From Castellaniella hirudinis_A (GTDB taxonomy: Bacteria > Pseudomonadota > Gammaproteobacteria > Burkholderiales > Burkholderiaceae_B), in contig NZ_JBLGTV010000012.1 of NCBI RefSeq assembly GCF_047468865.1, forward strand, positions 43,016 to 107,015: DNA of 64,000 bases, read 5' to 3'. Below are positions 40,845-49,573 of this stretch, one piece after another (position 1 is the first letter of the stretch; each line of letters starts with the position of its first letter). Both the position numbers and the translations under genes were made by a program. The notes under the pieces were generated by a model. That model saw only the letters and a program-made list of their open reading frames with translations. It was not told the origin of the DNA and made no database searches.

Positions 40845-43415
40845 TCAAGCGGCCCCGGGATTGTCCTTGCCGGCCGACGGGGCGCCGCCCAGGTCCGGCA
40901 GGGGTTCGTGCTGGCGCTCGCCGGACTCAAACTGCCGCCAGACTTCCACCGCCCGCAGGCGCTGGCGCACGATGGCGTCGATTTTTTCGTTCAGCGCCGG
41001 AAACCGGCCCAGCAGCTTCTTGAAATCTTTTTCGTGCAGCATCAGCAGGCGGCTGTACCCCAGCGAACGCGCCTGCGCCTGGAAATCCTGGTGCAGCACC
41101 AAGGCCATTTCGCCAAAAATCTGGCCGCTGCCCAGTTCGGCGGTCGTGCCATCGGGCAAATCCAGGACGACGGCGCCGGACGCCACGAAATACATGGCCC
41201 GGCTGTTGCGTCCGACCCGAGTGGGGATTTCCTGCCCCGGCACGGCCAGGCGGGGCTTCAGCACCTTGCTGATGGCGGCCATCATGGCGTCGTCCAGCCC
41301 CTCGAACAGGCTGACCCGCTTGACCAGATCGGCCGCGCTCAGGGAAATATCCAGGTCGTTTTGTTGTTCCAGCGGCCCCCAGCGGGTTTCCACCTGTTTG
41401 ACCAGATCGGCATAGGTTTCCCCATTGATCAGGTTTTGCGCCAGCATGTCCCGATAGCGGGCCAGCTCCATCGAGCGCGCCATGCGCGCCAGGTAGGAGG
41501 CCTGCATGTGCTGGGCGTAGCTGGGATATTGCAGGGCCATGGCCTGCAAGGCCCCGTCCAGCAGGGCCAGACGGCGCTGGTGCGCGGCAATGATGGCATC
41601 GGTGACCTCGGCACCCAGCAAGGGCTGTACGTCGGTGCGGGCAAACTGGATCAGGCGGCGCGCCACGGCCCATTTGGACATCAGGTTGGTAAAGCGCTGG
41701 GCCAGGGCCCGTCCCAGCCAAAAGGGGCGGCCGGTCAGGTGGTGCAGCCGCAGGGCCAGGCGCAGGCCCTTGGCATAGCGCAGATCGGCTTCGATGCCCG
41801 CCTCGAAACCCGCCATGCCGCCTTGCCGCACGGCATCGCCCAGGCGCTCCGCGCGCGCCAGCAGCGATTCGGCGGTGCGCCAGTCGACCACCTGAGCCTT
41901 GAGGGCGGCAAAGAACATTTCTTCCTCGCGCCCGGCCAGGATGCCCATGCCCACGGCCACACGTTCGTCCATGGACAGCTGGTGCACCTGGCTGGCATCC
42001 ACGCTGGCCTGGCTGGCATCGAAAACCGTATTCAGGCGGCCCAGGACTTCCTGGCCGACGTGCTCGTTGTGGGCGACCTCGGCGATGCGCAGGCGCAGGG
42101 ATTCCAATTCCACCACCTGCGCCTGATCCCGCAGAATGCGGTCCACCGGCGACAGCTGGTTCAGGCCCAGACGCGCAATCAGGGGCCGCAGCGTCAGGCC
42201 ATTGATGAACAGGGTCATCAACACGAACCCGGTGGTGGCCACGGCGATGAACTGGCGGGCGTCGTGGGGGACGGCGTGCTGTTCGGTGACCGCCAGCGCC
42301 AGCGCCAGGGAAACTGCGCCCCGCAGCCCGCCCAGCAGCATCACCGCGCGATAGGAGCGGCTGACCCGGGTGGACAGCCGCAACCGCCCCAGCACGGGCA
42401 GCAGGCCGTAGATGATCACGGCCCGCGCGGCCAGGGTCACGACGAAAAGCACCAGGATCAGGAAGACTTCCATCCAGGTGATTTCGGCCATCATGCGCGG
42501 AATGAGCATGGCGGCGAACAGGAAGATCAGCGAATTCGCCCAGAAGCCGAACTGCGCCCAGGCGCCTTCCAGCTGCTCGAAGGTGGTGGGCGACATGCGC
42601 GTGCGCCCGCTGGACCCCACCACCAGGCCCGCGATCACCGTCGCCACCACCCCGGATACGCCCAGATAGTGCTCGGCGACGAAGAAGGTCAGATAGGCCA
42701 GGGCGACGGTCAGGGTGACCTCGGCGGCGGGCCAGCCCCGCAGCCAGCCGAACAGCGCGGTCGCTAGACGCCCCATCGCCAGGCCCGCCAGCCCGCCGCC
42801 CAGAAAGCTGATGAGAAAGCTGCGCGCGACTTCGAGGGCGGAGGGTTCGCCGCCGGTGAACAGCACGCCCAGCAGCACGGAATACAAGGCGATCGACGCC
42901 GCGTCGTTGAACAGCGACTCGCCCTCGACCAGGGTGGTCAGACGCCGGGGCGCCCCGACCTCGCGGAAAATCCCCACCACGGCGACCGGGTCGGTGGTGG
43001 CCACGATGGCGCCCAGCATCAGGCAGACCACCAGGCCATAGGGCGAAATCGCCGCCAGCGAGAAGCCCACCGCCAGGGTGCACACCACCACGGCGACGAT
43101 CGCCATCACCAGGATCGGACTGATGTCGTCCAGCAGGCGCCGGATATTCATGGCCAGCGCGGTCTCGAACAACAACACCGGCAAAAAGACGAACAGGAAG
43201 GTCTCGGAGGAGATTTCAAAGTGCTGCAGGGAATCCAGGAAATCCCCCACGACCCCCGGCGCCCAGCCATGGACATGGATGACCACCCCCAGGACAAAGC
43301 CCGCGATGGCCAGCAGCACGGAATAAGGCAGCCGCAAACGCCCCGCCAACGGCGGCATGAAGGAAATCAGGGCCAGCAAGCCAGCCAGGCCAAACACCAA
43401 AAGGCCGATTTTCAT
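40845..43415 (-). CDS. CPA1-type Na+/H+ antiporter with cyclic-nucleotide-binding domain
   Basis: Large 856-residue protein. About 12 membrane helices (residues 1-410) carry the CPA1 core: FLFVFLPVLLFETAL, ATTDPVAVVGIFREVG and LVEGESLFNDAASIALYSVL (paired Asp/Asn ion site). A long helical cytoplasmic linker (about 430-690) leads to a cyclic-nucleotide-binding domain (VSLFEGLDDAMMAAISKVL, GQIFGEMALVLHQDF). The layout recalls SLC9C and plant SOS1 exchangers. Ligand binding by the domain and ion specificity are unknown. Confidence 0.86.
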   Translation of the reverse strand: MKIGLLVFGLAGLLALISFMPPLAGRLRLPYSVLLAIAGFVLGVVIHVHGWAPGVVGDFLDSLQHFEISSETFLFVFLPVLLFETALAMNIRRLLDDISPILVMAIVAVVVCTLAVGFSLAAISPYGLVVCLMLGAIVATTDPVAVVGIFREVGAPRRLTTLVEGESLFNDAASIALYSVLLGVLFTGGEPSALEVARSFLISFLGGGLAGLAMGRLATALFGWLRGWPAAEVTLTVALAYLTFFVAEHYLGVSGVVATVIAGLVVGSSGRTRMSPTTFEQLEGAWAQFGFWANSLIFLFAAMLIPRMMAEITWMEVFLILVLFVVTLAARAVIIYGLLPVLGRLRLSTRVSRSYRAVMLLGGLRGAVSLALALAVTEQHAVPHDARQFIAVATTGFVLMTLFINGLTLRPLIARLGLNQLSPVDRILRDQAQVVELESLRLRIAEVAHNEHVGQEVLGRLNTVFDASQASVDASQVHQLSMDERVAVGMGILAGREEEMFFAALKAQVVDWRTAESLLARAERLGDAVRQGGMAGFEAGIEADLRYAKGLRLALRLHHLTGRPFWLGRALAQRFTNLMSKWAVARRLIQFARTDVQPLLGAEVTDAIIAAHQRRLALLDGALQAMALQYPSYAQHMQASYLARMARSMELARYRDMLAQNLINGETYADLVKQVETRWGPLEQQNDLDISLSAADLVKRVSLFEGLDDAMMAAISKVLKPRLAVPGQEIPTRVGRNSRAMYFVASGAVVLDLPDGTTAELGSGQIFGEMALVLHQDFQAQARSLGYSRLLMLHEKDFKKLLGRFPALNEKIDAIVRQRLRAVEVWRQFESGERQHEPLPDLGGAPSAGKDNPGAA

Positions 43416-43485
43416 GATGACGAGAAAGATTCCAGTGCATCAAGTATGCCATGAGAATGGCGGCATCGTTGCTGGCTGGCGGTGC

Positions 43486-44322
43486 TCAGTTGGACAGCAG
43501 CACAGGCACCGTCATGGAAGACAGCAGGGTGCGCGATGCCCCGCCCATGACCCACTGGCGCATGCGGCTGTGGCCATAGGCCCCCATGACGATCAGGTCG
43601 CTGGCCAGGTCCGTGGCGGTGTTCAGGATGACGTTGCCCACCCCGAAGCCCTCGCTGCCTCTGCGCAGGCTTTTGGGTTTTGGATAGCCCAGGCTGACGC
43701 AATAACGGCTGAAGTCGTCATCGCGGAGGTCCTGCGACTGCAAGGTGTCCGCCTCGCGGTCGATTTCCAGCACGGCGAGTTCCCTGGCCTCGCGCAGCAA
43801 AGGCGCGGCATCGCTGAACGCCCGCGCGGCTTCGCGGCGCTGGTCCCAGCAATACAGCACCCGCTGCCCGATGGTTTCGATAGCGCCGAAATTCGGGATC
43901 ATCAGCACGGGACGCCCCGCCGCCATCATGACGGCTTCGGGCAGATTGGGCATGAAAGCGGAAAAATTGTCCGACTGGCCGCCCTTGCTCATGATGATGA
44001 GGTCGCAATAGCGGCTGTGCAGGCTCAACGCCGCATCGGTCTCGCCCTTGGGCACGCGCCAATCGGCCCGGACGCCGGCGGCGGCGGTCTTGTCCGCAAA
44101 AGCCTGCTCAACCGCGGCGCGGTCTTCGTCGTAGCGGCTGCGCAGCAGCTTGCTGACATCGGGCGGCATGATGCTTTCTTCGTAGGTGCGGCCAATGATC
44201 CCCCCCGGGGCATACACGCCGACCAGTTCGGCCTGATGCGTCTTCGCCAGCAAGATGCCGGCCTCGATGCGGCGTTCGCACGCCTTATCATCGCTTAAAT
44301 GGATAGCAATGCGACCTAACAT
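43486..44322 (-). CDS. Universal stress protein, two-domain
   Basis: A 278-residue protein with two UspA-like domains. The first begins GRIAIHLSDDKACERRIEA. The second ends with the ATP-binding G-2x-G-9x-G(S/T) motif (VMGAYGHSRMRQWVMGGASR). An excellent AGGAGG ribosome site precedes Met 44322. An FNR-like box lies about 115-128 nt upstream, which suggests expression under low oxygen, as for several Usp proteins of denitrifiers. Confidence 0.87.
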   Translation of the reverse strand: MLGRIAIHLSDDKACERRIEAGILLAKTHQAELVGVYAPGGIIGRTYEESIMPPDVSKLLRSRYDEDRAAVEQAFADKTAAAGVRADWRVPKGETDAALSLHSRYCDLIIMSKGGQSDNFSAFMPNLPEAVMMAAGRPVLMIPNFGAIETIGQRVLYCWDQRREAARAFSDAAPLLREARELAVLEIDREADTLQSQDLRDDDFSRYCVSLGYPKPKSLRRGSEGFGVGNVILNTATDLASDLIVMGAYGHSRMRQWVMGGASRTLLSSMTVPVLLSN

Positions 44323-44436
44323 GAAAAACCTCCTGTGAGTTACCCACCGGCCAGGCAGGGTTTGCCCAGCTACTGCCATCATATCGGCAAGCGGCGGAAA
44401 TCGGGAGGCCGCAATAACCACAATCACAAAGCAGGT

Positions 44437-44450
44437 TTGACGCAGATCAA
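44437..44450. promoter_or_regulatory. FNR-like box upstream of the universal stress gene
   Basis: TTGAC-GCAG-ATCAA matches the TTGAT-N4-ATCAA consensus at 9 of 10 positions. It is the third such box in the window. The rest of the gene-free stretch 44323-44550 shows no ORF I can support. Confidence 0.65.
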
Positions 44451-44550
44451 GGCTTGATCCGCCTTCATTCGCGGTGATCAGCTGAGGGCGGAACTTGCAC
44501 CCCAATCATTAACCGTCCAACTTTATGGGGTCAGTTCATGCTGGGCGCAC

Positions 44551-44580
44551 AAAAAAAACGGGATACCGAGGAGGTATCCC
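44551..44580 (-). terminator. Strong Rho-independent terminator after rpoH
   Basis: Reading the minus strand: GGGATACC-TCCTC-GGTATCCC, a perfect 8-bp stem, then G and eight T residues. It would end transcripts coming from rpoH (stop 170 nt upstream) and any small RNA encoded between. Confidence 0.88.
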
Positions 44581-44650
44581 ATGAACATCCGCTTCGATAG
44601 GGAGGGGAAGAGGAGAAGATGAAGCGGACGACAGGGCGGTGCGGCCAGGG
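44551..44650 (-). ncRNA. Candidate small RNA with CU-rich loops downstream of rpoH
   Basis: On the minus strand, CGTCCGCTTC (44630-44621) and GAAGCGGATG (44595-44586) form a 10-bp stem with one G-U. The 25-nt loop between them is almost pure pyrimidine (CTTCTCCTCTTCCCCTCCC). Five bases later comes a perfect terminator hairpin whose loop is TCCTC. Both loops could pair with Shine-Dalgarno sequences. Further 5', AGCCGGA and TCCGGCT (44686-44651) form another stem. A separate promoter is not proven; the sequence could also be the rpoH 3' UTR. The 5' end given is only an estimate. Confidence 0.42.
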
Positions 44651-44748
44651 AGCCGGATATCCACCCATTGATCGGTTAGTCCGGCTTGATCAAGAAAAGT
44701 TCAGCATCACGAAAACCATGATGTAACAAATAAATTCAATGCCGGCGC

Positions 44749-45654
44749 TCAGGCCTCGATGAAATCGGCCTGGCGTTCGGCCAGGGCGGTTTTCAGTTTC
44801 TTGAGGGCGGCGGCTTCGATCTGGCGCACGCGTTCGGCCGAGATGCCGTATTCGGCGGCCAGCTGATGCAAGGTGGCGCCGCCCTCGTCGGTCAGCCAGC
44901 GGGACTGGACGATATGCTGCGAACGCGCATCCAGCGTATCCAGGGCCTGGGCCAGACCTTCGGTCTGGAGGGTATCCATGCGACGCCGGGCAAGCACCTG
45001 ATCCGGCGACTGAGACTCATCGGCCAGCCAGGCGATGGGCGCGAAGCGGTCTTCGTCGTCGGCCGGGGCGTCCAGGGCGCAGTCGCCCCCGGACAGGCGG
45101 ACTTCCATCTCGGCCACGTCTTCGGGGCGGACATCCAGGGCCTGCGCGATGTCCGTGACCTGGTCGGGCGCCAGCGCATGGCCGTCGGGCCGCATGCGGC
45201 GCAGATTGAAGAACAGCTTGCGCTGGGCTTTGGTGGTGGCGATCTTGACCAGACGCCAGTTGCGCACGACGTACTCGTGGATTTCGGCGCGTATCCAGTG
45301 GACGGCAAAGGTGACCAGACGCACGCCGCGCTCGGGATCGAAGCGGCGCACGGCCTTCATCAGGCCGATATTGCCTTCCTGGATGAGATCGGCGTGGGCC
45401 AGGCCGTAGCCCAGGTACTGCCGGGCCACGGAGACCACCAGCCGCAGGTGCGACAGAATGAGTTCGCGGGCGGCGGACAGGTCGTTCTCGTCGCGCAGGC
45501 GGCGGCCAAGGCTGGTTTCTTCTTCGGCGCTCAACAGGGGAAGCCGGTTGACGGCGCTGATGTAGGCTTCGATGGAACCCAGGGCGCCCGGATTGGAGAT
45601 GGCCTGCGCAAGCTGGGCCGGCGCCAGCGCCAGGGATGACGAGGAGTGGCTCAT
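44749..45654 (-). CDS. rpoH: RNA polymerase sigma-32 factor RpoH
   Basis: Heat-shock sigma factor of 301 aa. Region 2 reads LILSHLRLVVSVARQYLGYG, DLIQEGNIGLMKAVRRFDP and TFAVHWIRAEIHEYVVRNW. The RpoH box QRKLFFNLRR identifies sigma-32 rather than sigma-70. Region 4 ends with GISAERVRQIEAAALKKLK. A perfect CIRCE inverted repeat lies 30 nt before the start codon, implying HrcA repression, so the two main heat-shock systems are probably linked here. Confidence 0.95.
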   Translation of the reverse strand: MSHSSSSLALAPAQLAQAISNPGALGSIEAYISAVNRLPLLSAEEETSLGRRLRDENDLSAARELILSHLRLVVSVARQYLGYGLAHADLIQEGNIGLMKAVRRFDPERGVRLVTFAVHWIRAEIHEYVVRNWRLVKIATTKAQRKLFFNLRRMRPDGHALAPDQVTDIAQALDVRPEDVAEMEVRLSGGDCALDAPADDEDRFAPIAWLADESQSPDQVLARRRMDTLQTEGLAQALDTLDARSQHIVQSRWLTDEGGATLHQLAAEYGISAERVRQIEAAALKKLKTALAERQADFIEA

Positions 45655-45683
45655 GGGGCAATGTCCTTGATGATGGCCTTATC

Positions 45684-45710
45684 TTAGCACTCTAAGACCA
45701 AGAGTGCTAA
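45684..45710. promoter_or_regulatory. CIRCE element (HrcA operator) upstream of rpoH
   Basis: TTAGCACTC-N9-GAGTGCTAA matches the CIRCE consensus at all 18 arm positions with the canonical 9-nt spacer (45693-45701). It lies 30-56 nt before the rpoH start, probably inside the promoter or 5' UTR. Confidence 0.92.
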
Positions 45711-45843
45711 TTTCTTGGCAACCTAGGTTAGACGGCGGTATCGGCAAAAAGTTCCTTTGCGGCGCATTGGCCAGCCGACAGTCCAGGGCCGGCGGCCCGC
45801 CGCGTCCCGAACCAGACGGGACGGCCCACGGCCGCAGGCGGAA

Positions 45844-46698
45844 TCAGGGCAATTCCAGCTCGGCGACCAGGGGGGCGTGATCGGACAGGTGTTTCCAGGG
45901 GGCGCCATGCAGCACGCGCGCCCGGCGCACGGCAAAGCCGCGCTGATAGATGCGGTCCAGGCGCAACCAGGGAAACATCGAGGGAAAAGTGCGCGGCGGC
46001 GGGGTCAGGCGGGCCGCCAGCCCGGTCATGGACAAGGCCGGCGTGGCCCCCTGCGGCTGGCCGCGCAGCCAGGACATGCGCTGGCGCAGCTGGGCCACGC
46101 GATGACGCAAGCGGTAGATTTCGTCCGTGCCCTGCGGCGCGGCGGCAAAGACCTCGACCAAGCCCAGCTGCTGGACAAACAAAGGGGCCAGGCGGTTCGC
46201 CCAGTCGTTGAAGTCGCCCGCGATCAGCAGGGGTTCGTGATCGGGCACCAGCCGGCGGATACGGTCCAGCAGGGCATGGACCTGACGCGAACGCCCGCCG
46301 GCCAGCAGGCCCAGATGCACCACCAGGCAGTGCACCGGCGTGCCTTCGACCTGGATCACGCCATGCAGCAGGCCGCGCTGCTCCAGCCGGTGGTCGGAGA
46401 TATCCTGATTTTCGTAATACAGGATGGGGTAGCGCGACAACAGGGCGTTCCCGTGGTCCGTGGCGGTGTGCACGGCGTTGCAGCCATAGGCCGCATGCAT
46501 GTGCATGGCTGCCGCCAGCGATTCGTGCTGGGCGTCCAGGCTGCCGCGCCGCTGGTTGCGGCCCTGGACTTCCTGCAGGAACAGGAGATCGGGCCGCAGG
46601 CCGTACAGGCCCAGGCGCAGATCCGCCAGCGACTCCCGTCCTCCGGTGGCGGAGCGCCCCTTGTGGATGTTGTAGCTGACGACCCGCAAGACCGACAT
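45844..46698 (-). CDS. Endonuclease/exonuclease/phosphatase-family protein
   Basis: A 284-residue metal-dependent hydrolase of the EEP fold. Motifs are VVSYNIHKGRS at the start, DLLFLQEVQG, LLIAGDFNDW and the catalytic SDHAPLVAELE at the end, together the full DNase I-like active site. Close relatives act on DNA, phospholipids or inositol phosphates; the target is unknown. It starts 10 nt after the aspS stop, on the same strand. Confidence 0.85.
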   Translation of the reverse strand: MSVLRVVSYNIHKGRSATGGRESLADLRLGLYGLRPDLLFLQEVQGRNQRRGSLDAQHESLAAAMHMHAAYGCNAVHTATDHGNALLSRYPILYYENQDISDHRLEQRGLLHGVIQVEGTPVHCLVVHLGLLAGGRSRQVHALLDRIRRLVPDHEPLLIAGDFNDWANRLAPLFVQQLGLVEVFAAAPQGTDEIYRLRHRVAQLRQRMSWLRGQPQGATPALSMTGLAARLTPPPRTFPSMFPWLRLDRIYQRGFAVRRARVLHGAPWKHLSDHAPLVAELELP

Positions 46699-46708
46699 GC
46701 CGCCGCCC

Positions 46709-48502
46709 TTATTTGGGCTCGACCTGGCGCAGGCGGATGTGCAGCTCGCGCAGCTGCTTTTCATCCACCGCGGACGGGGCCTGCACCAGGAGATCCTGAG
46801 CCCGTTGGGTCTTGGGAAAAGCGATCACATCGCGGATCGACTCGGCCCCGGCCATCAGGGTGACAAGGCGATCCAGGCCGAAGGCCAGGCCGCCGTGCGG
46901 CGGCGCGCCGAATTGCAGCGCGTCCAGCAGGAAGCCGAACTTGGCGCGGGCCTCGTCCTCGTCGATTTTCAGCGCCTTGAAGACCTTGGTCTGGACATCG
47001 GCCCGGTGGATGCGCTCGGAACCGCCGCCGACTTCCCAGCCATTGATGACCATGTCGTAGGCCCGCGCCAGGGCCTGCCCCGGATCGGATTCGAGCAAGT
47101 CCTCGTGACCGGGCTTGGGGCTGGTGAACGGATGGTGGGCAGCGGTGTAGCGCTGGGCTTCCTCGTCGTATTCGAACATCGGGAAATCCACCACCCACAG
47201 GGGCTGCCAGCCGGCCTCGAACAGGCCGTTGCCGCGGCCGAATTCGCTGTGGCCGATCTTGACCCGCAAAGCCCCGATGGCATCGTTGACAACCTTGGCG
47301 CGATCCGCCCCGAAGAAGATCAAATCGCCGCTTTGGGCGCCCGTGCGCTGGATCAGGCCGCGCAGGGCATCGGCGTGGATATTCTTGACGATGGGCGACT
47401 GCAGGCCCTCGGGGATGGCGCCGGCGTCGTTGACCTTGATATAGGCCAGGCCGCGCGCGCCGTAGATGCCCACGAACTGAGTATAGGCGTCGATTTCGCT
47501 GCGCGGCAGGCTGGCCCCTCCCGGCACCCGCAGAGCCACCACCCGGCAGGCGGGGTCTTTGGCGGGCCCGGCGAAGACCTTGAAGTCCACATCCCGCATC
47601 AGATCGGCCACATCGACGAATTCGAGCTTGACCCGCAGGTCGGGCTTGTCGGAGCCGAAGCGCCCCATGGCTTCGGACCAGGGCATCACCGGGAACGGAT
47701 CGGGCAAGGCCACATCCAGCACCTGGCGGTAGATGTCGCGCACCATGCCCTCGAAGATTTCGCGGATCTGGATTTCATCCAGGAACGACGTTTCGCAATC
47801 AATCTGCGTGAATTCGGGCTGGCGGTCGGCGCGCAGGTCTTCGTCGCGGAAGCACTTGGTGATCTGGTAATAGCGGTCGAACCCGGCCACCATCAACATT
47901 TGCTTGAACAGCTGGGGCGACTGCGGCAAGGCAAAGAACTCGCCGGGATTGACCCGCGAAGGCACCAGGTAATCGCGCGCGCCCTCGGGCGTGCTGCGCG
48001 TCAGCATGGGGGTTTCGATGTCGATGAAGCCGAGTTTGTCCAGGTGGTTGCGCGCCACCATGGACACCCGGTAGCGCAGCATGAGATTGCGCTGCATCAG
48101 GGGGCGGCGCAAGTCCAGCACGCGGTGCGTCAGGCGCGTGGTTTCCGACAGATTGTCGTCGTCCAGCTGGAACGGCGGGGTCAGGGAGGCATTGAGGATT
48201 TCGATCTCGCGGCACAGGATTTCCACATCCCCCGAAAGCAGATCGGGATTGCGCGTGCCTTCGGGGCGCAGGCGCACCAGGCCGGTGATGCGCAGGCAGT
48301 ATTCGTTGCGGATGCGCTCGGCGGTGGCGAAACCTTCGCGGTTGTCGGGGTCGACCACCACTTGCGCCAGACCGGCCCGATCGCGCAGGTCGATGAAGAT
48401 GACACCGCCGTGGTCACGGCGGCGATGCACCCAGCCAAACAAGGTGACGGTCTGATCGAGGTGGGCTTTGGACACCTCGCCGGTGTAGCAGGTACGGTTC
48501 AA
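46709..48502 (-). CDS. aspS: Aspartyl-tRNA synthetase
   Basis: Class II synthetase of 597 aa. The N-terminal OB-fold anticodon-binding domain has TVTLFGWVHRRRDHGGVIFI. Motif 2 is KCFRDEDLRADRQPEFTQID, motif 3 GLAFGLDRLVTLMAG, and a GAD insertion domain is present. Length is typical of bacterial AspRS. Many betaproteobacteria use such an enzyme non-discriminatingly to charge tRNA-Asn for the Asn amidotransferase route; the sequence alone does not decide that. Confidence 0.95.
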   Translation of the reverse strand: MNRTCYTGEVSKAHLDQTVTLFGWVHRRRDHGGVIFIDLRDRAGLAQVVVDPDNREGFATAERIRNEYCLRITGLVRLRPEGTRNPDLLSGDVEILCREIEILNASLTPPFQLDDDNLSETTRLTHRVLDLRRPLMQRNLMLRYRVSMVARNHLDKLGFIDIETPMLTRSTPEGARDYLVPSRVNPGEFFALPQSPQLFKQMLMVAGFDRYYQITKCFRDEDLRADRQPEFTQIDCETSFLDEIQIREIFEGMVRDIYRQVLDVALPDPFPVMPWSEAMGRFGSDKPDLRVKLEFVDVADLMRDVDFKVFAGPAKDPACRVVALRVPGGASLPRSEIDAYTQFVGIYGARGLAYIKVNDAGAIPEGLQSPIVKNIHADALRGLIQRTGAQSGDLIFFGADRAKVVNDAIGALRVKIGHSEFGRGNGLFEAGWQPLWVVDFPMFEYDEEAQRYTAAHHPFTSPKPGHEDLLESDPGQALARAYDMVINGWEVGGGSERIHRADVQTKVFKALKIDEDEARAKFGFLLDALQFGAPPHGGLAFGLDRLVTLMAGAESIRDVIAFPKTQRAQDLLVQAPSAVDEKQLRELHIRLRQVEPK

Positions 48503-48552
48503 GAAAAGCTCCGGTATTGGATATTATTTGTAGACAAGACAGCGCTGGGATT

Positions 48553-49197
48553 TTACTGAGAGGGCCTGTCGATGGCCGGCGCGCCGGGCGCATCCGCCAC
48601 AGCGGCCAGAGCGGGCGGCGCCACGACCCCCATGGAAACAATGTACTTGAGCGCGGTTTCCACAGACATGGCCAGCACCTGCACATCGGCGCGCGGCAGC
48701 ATCAAAAAGAACCCAGAGGTCGGATTGGGGGTGGTGGGCACATAGACACTGACGTAATCGCCCGCCAGCAGGGCCGCGATTTCGTCGCACGGCGCGCCGG
48801 TCAGGAACGCGATGGTCCAGGCCCCCCGCCGGGGATACTGCACCAGCACGGCCTGGCGAAACGCCTGGCCATTGGGCGCGAAGACGGTATCGCTGACCTG
48901 CTTGACCGAATTATAAATGGAACGCACCAGGGGAATGCGGCCCAGCAGGGCTTCCCAGCGCGACAGGATCGCCCGGCCGATGAAATTGGCGCAGAACAGG
49001 CCGGTGAACAAAATGACGGCCAGCACCAGGCCCAGCTCGAAGCCGGGAATCGCCACCCCGAACAGGGATTCGGGCGACAAAAACGCGGGCACCATGGAAT
49101 CCAGGGTGCGCGCCAGCATCATCAGCACCCAGATCGTGGCCACCAGGGGCAGCCAGATCAGCAGGCCGGTAACGAAATAGCGTTTGAAGAATCGCAT
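48553..49197 (-). CDS. DUF502 membrane protein
   Basis: A 214-residue inner-membrane protein with the family start FFKRYFVTGLLIWLPLVATI, a second hydrophobic stretch FELGLVLAVILFTGLF, and the conserved IPLVRSIYNSVKQVSDTVF and VQYPRRGAWTIAFLTG. Function is unknown. It lies between the FmdB-like gene and aspS, an order frequent in betaproteobacteria. Confidence 0.88.
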   Translation of the reverse strand: MRFFKRYFVTGLLIWLPLVATIWVLMMLARTLDSMVPAFLSPESLFGVAIPGFELGLVLAVILFTGLFCANFIGRAILSRWEALLGRIPLVRSIYNSVKQVSDTVFAPNGQAFRQAVLVQYPRRGAWTIAFLTGAPCDEIAALLAGDYVSVYVPTTPNPTSGFFLMLPRADVQVLAMSVETALKYIVSMGVVAPPALAAVADAPGAPAIDRPSQ

Positions 49198-49214
49198 GAA
49201 GCCCGGGACGCGCG

Positions 49215-49529
49215 TCAGCGGGAAGCCGCCGCAGCGGCGGAGGCCGCGCCCGACGCCGGAGCCGACGGGCCGGCCGCCGCCGGCGCGGCGGGGCCGGCGG
49301 GGGATGCCGCGCCCAGCACGCCATCGGAATGTGCACCGGATTTCCCCGAACCGCGGAAATCGGTTTCGTACCAGCCCGAGCCCTTCAGGCGGAAGCCGGC
49401 GGCCGTGACCTGTTTTTCGTAGGCATCCTGCCCACAGGCGGGGCAGGTGGTCAGGCGGGGATCGGAGATTTTCTGCAATACGTCCTGCTGATGGCCACAA
49501 TGGCTGCAGCGATACACATAAATAGGCAC
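49215..49529 (-). CDS. FmdB-family zinc-ribbon protein
   Basis: A small 104-residue protein whose N-terminal half is a CxxC...CxxC zinc ribbon (YRCSHCGHQQ and TTCPACGQDA), as in FmdB regulatory proteins. The second half is low-complexity Ala/Pro/Ser. The start is GTG at 49529, in the conserved PIYVYRC context; AGGA lies upstream. Role unknown, perhaps regulatory. Confidence 0.85.
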   Translation of the reverse strand: MPIYVYRCSHCGHQQDVLQKISDPRLTTCPACGQDAYEKQVTAAGFRLKGSGWYETDFRGSGKSGAHSDGVLGAASPAGPAAPAAAGPSAPASGAASAAAAASR

Positions 49530-49573
49530 AACGAATGTCCTGTAAGTCTCAACTGGTTGAATTTTAGTCCTTT

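Noticed and set aside
44581..44622. Short plus-strand ORF with AGGAGG just before its ATG (from 44581)
   Set aside because: The ideal ribosome site is the loop of the minus-strand terminator. The ORF has only 13 codons and no promoter is seen.
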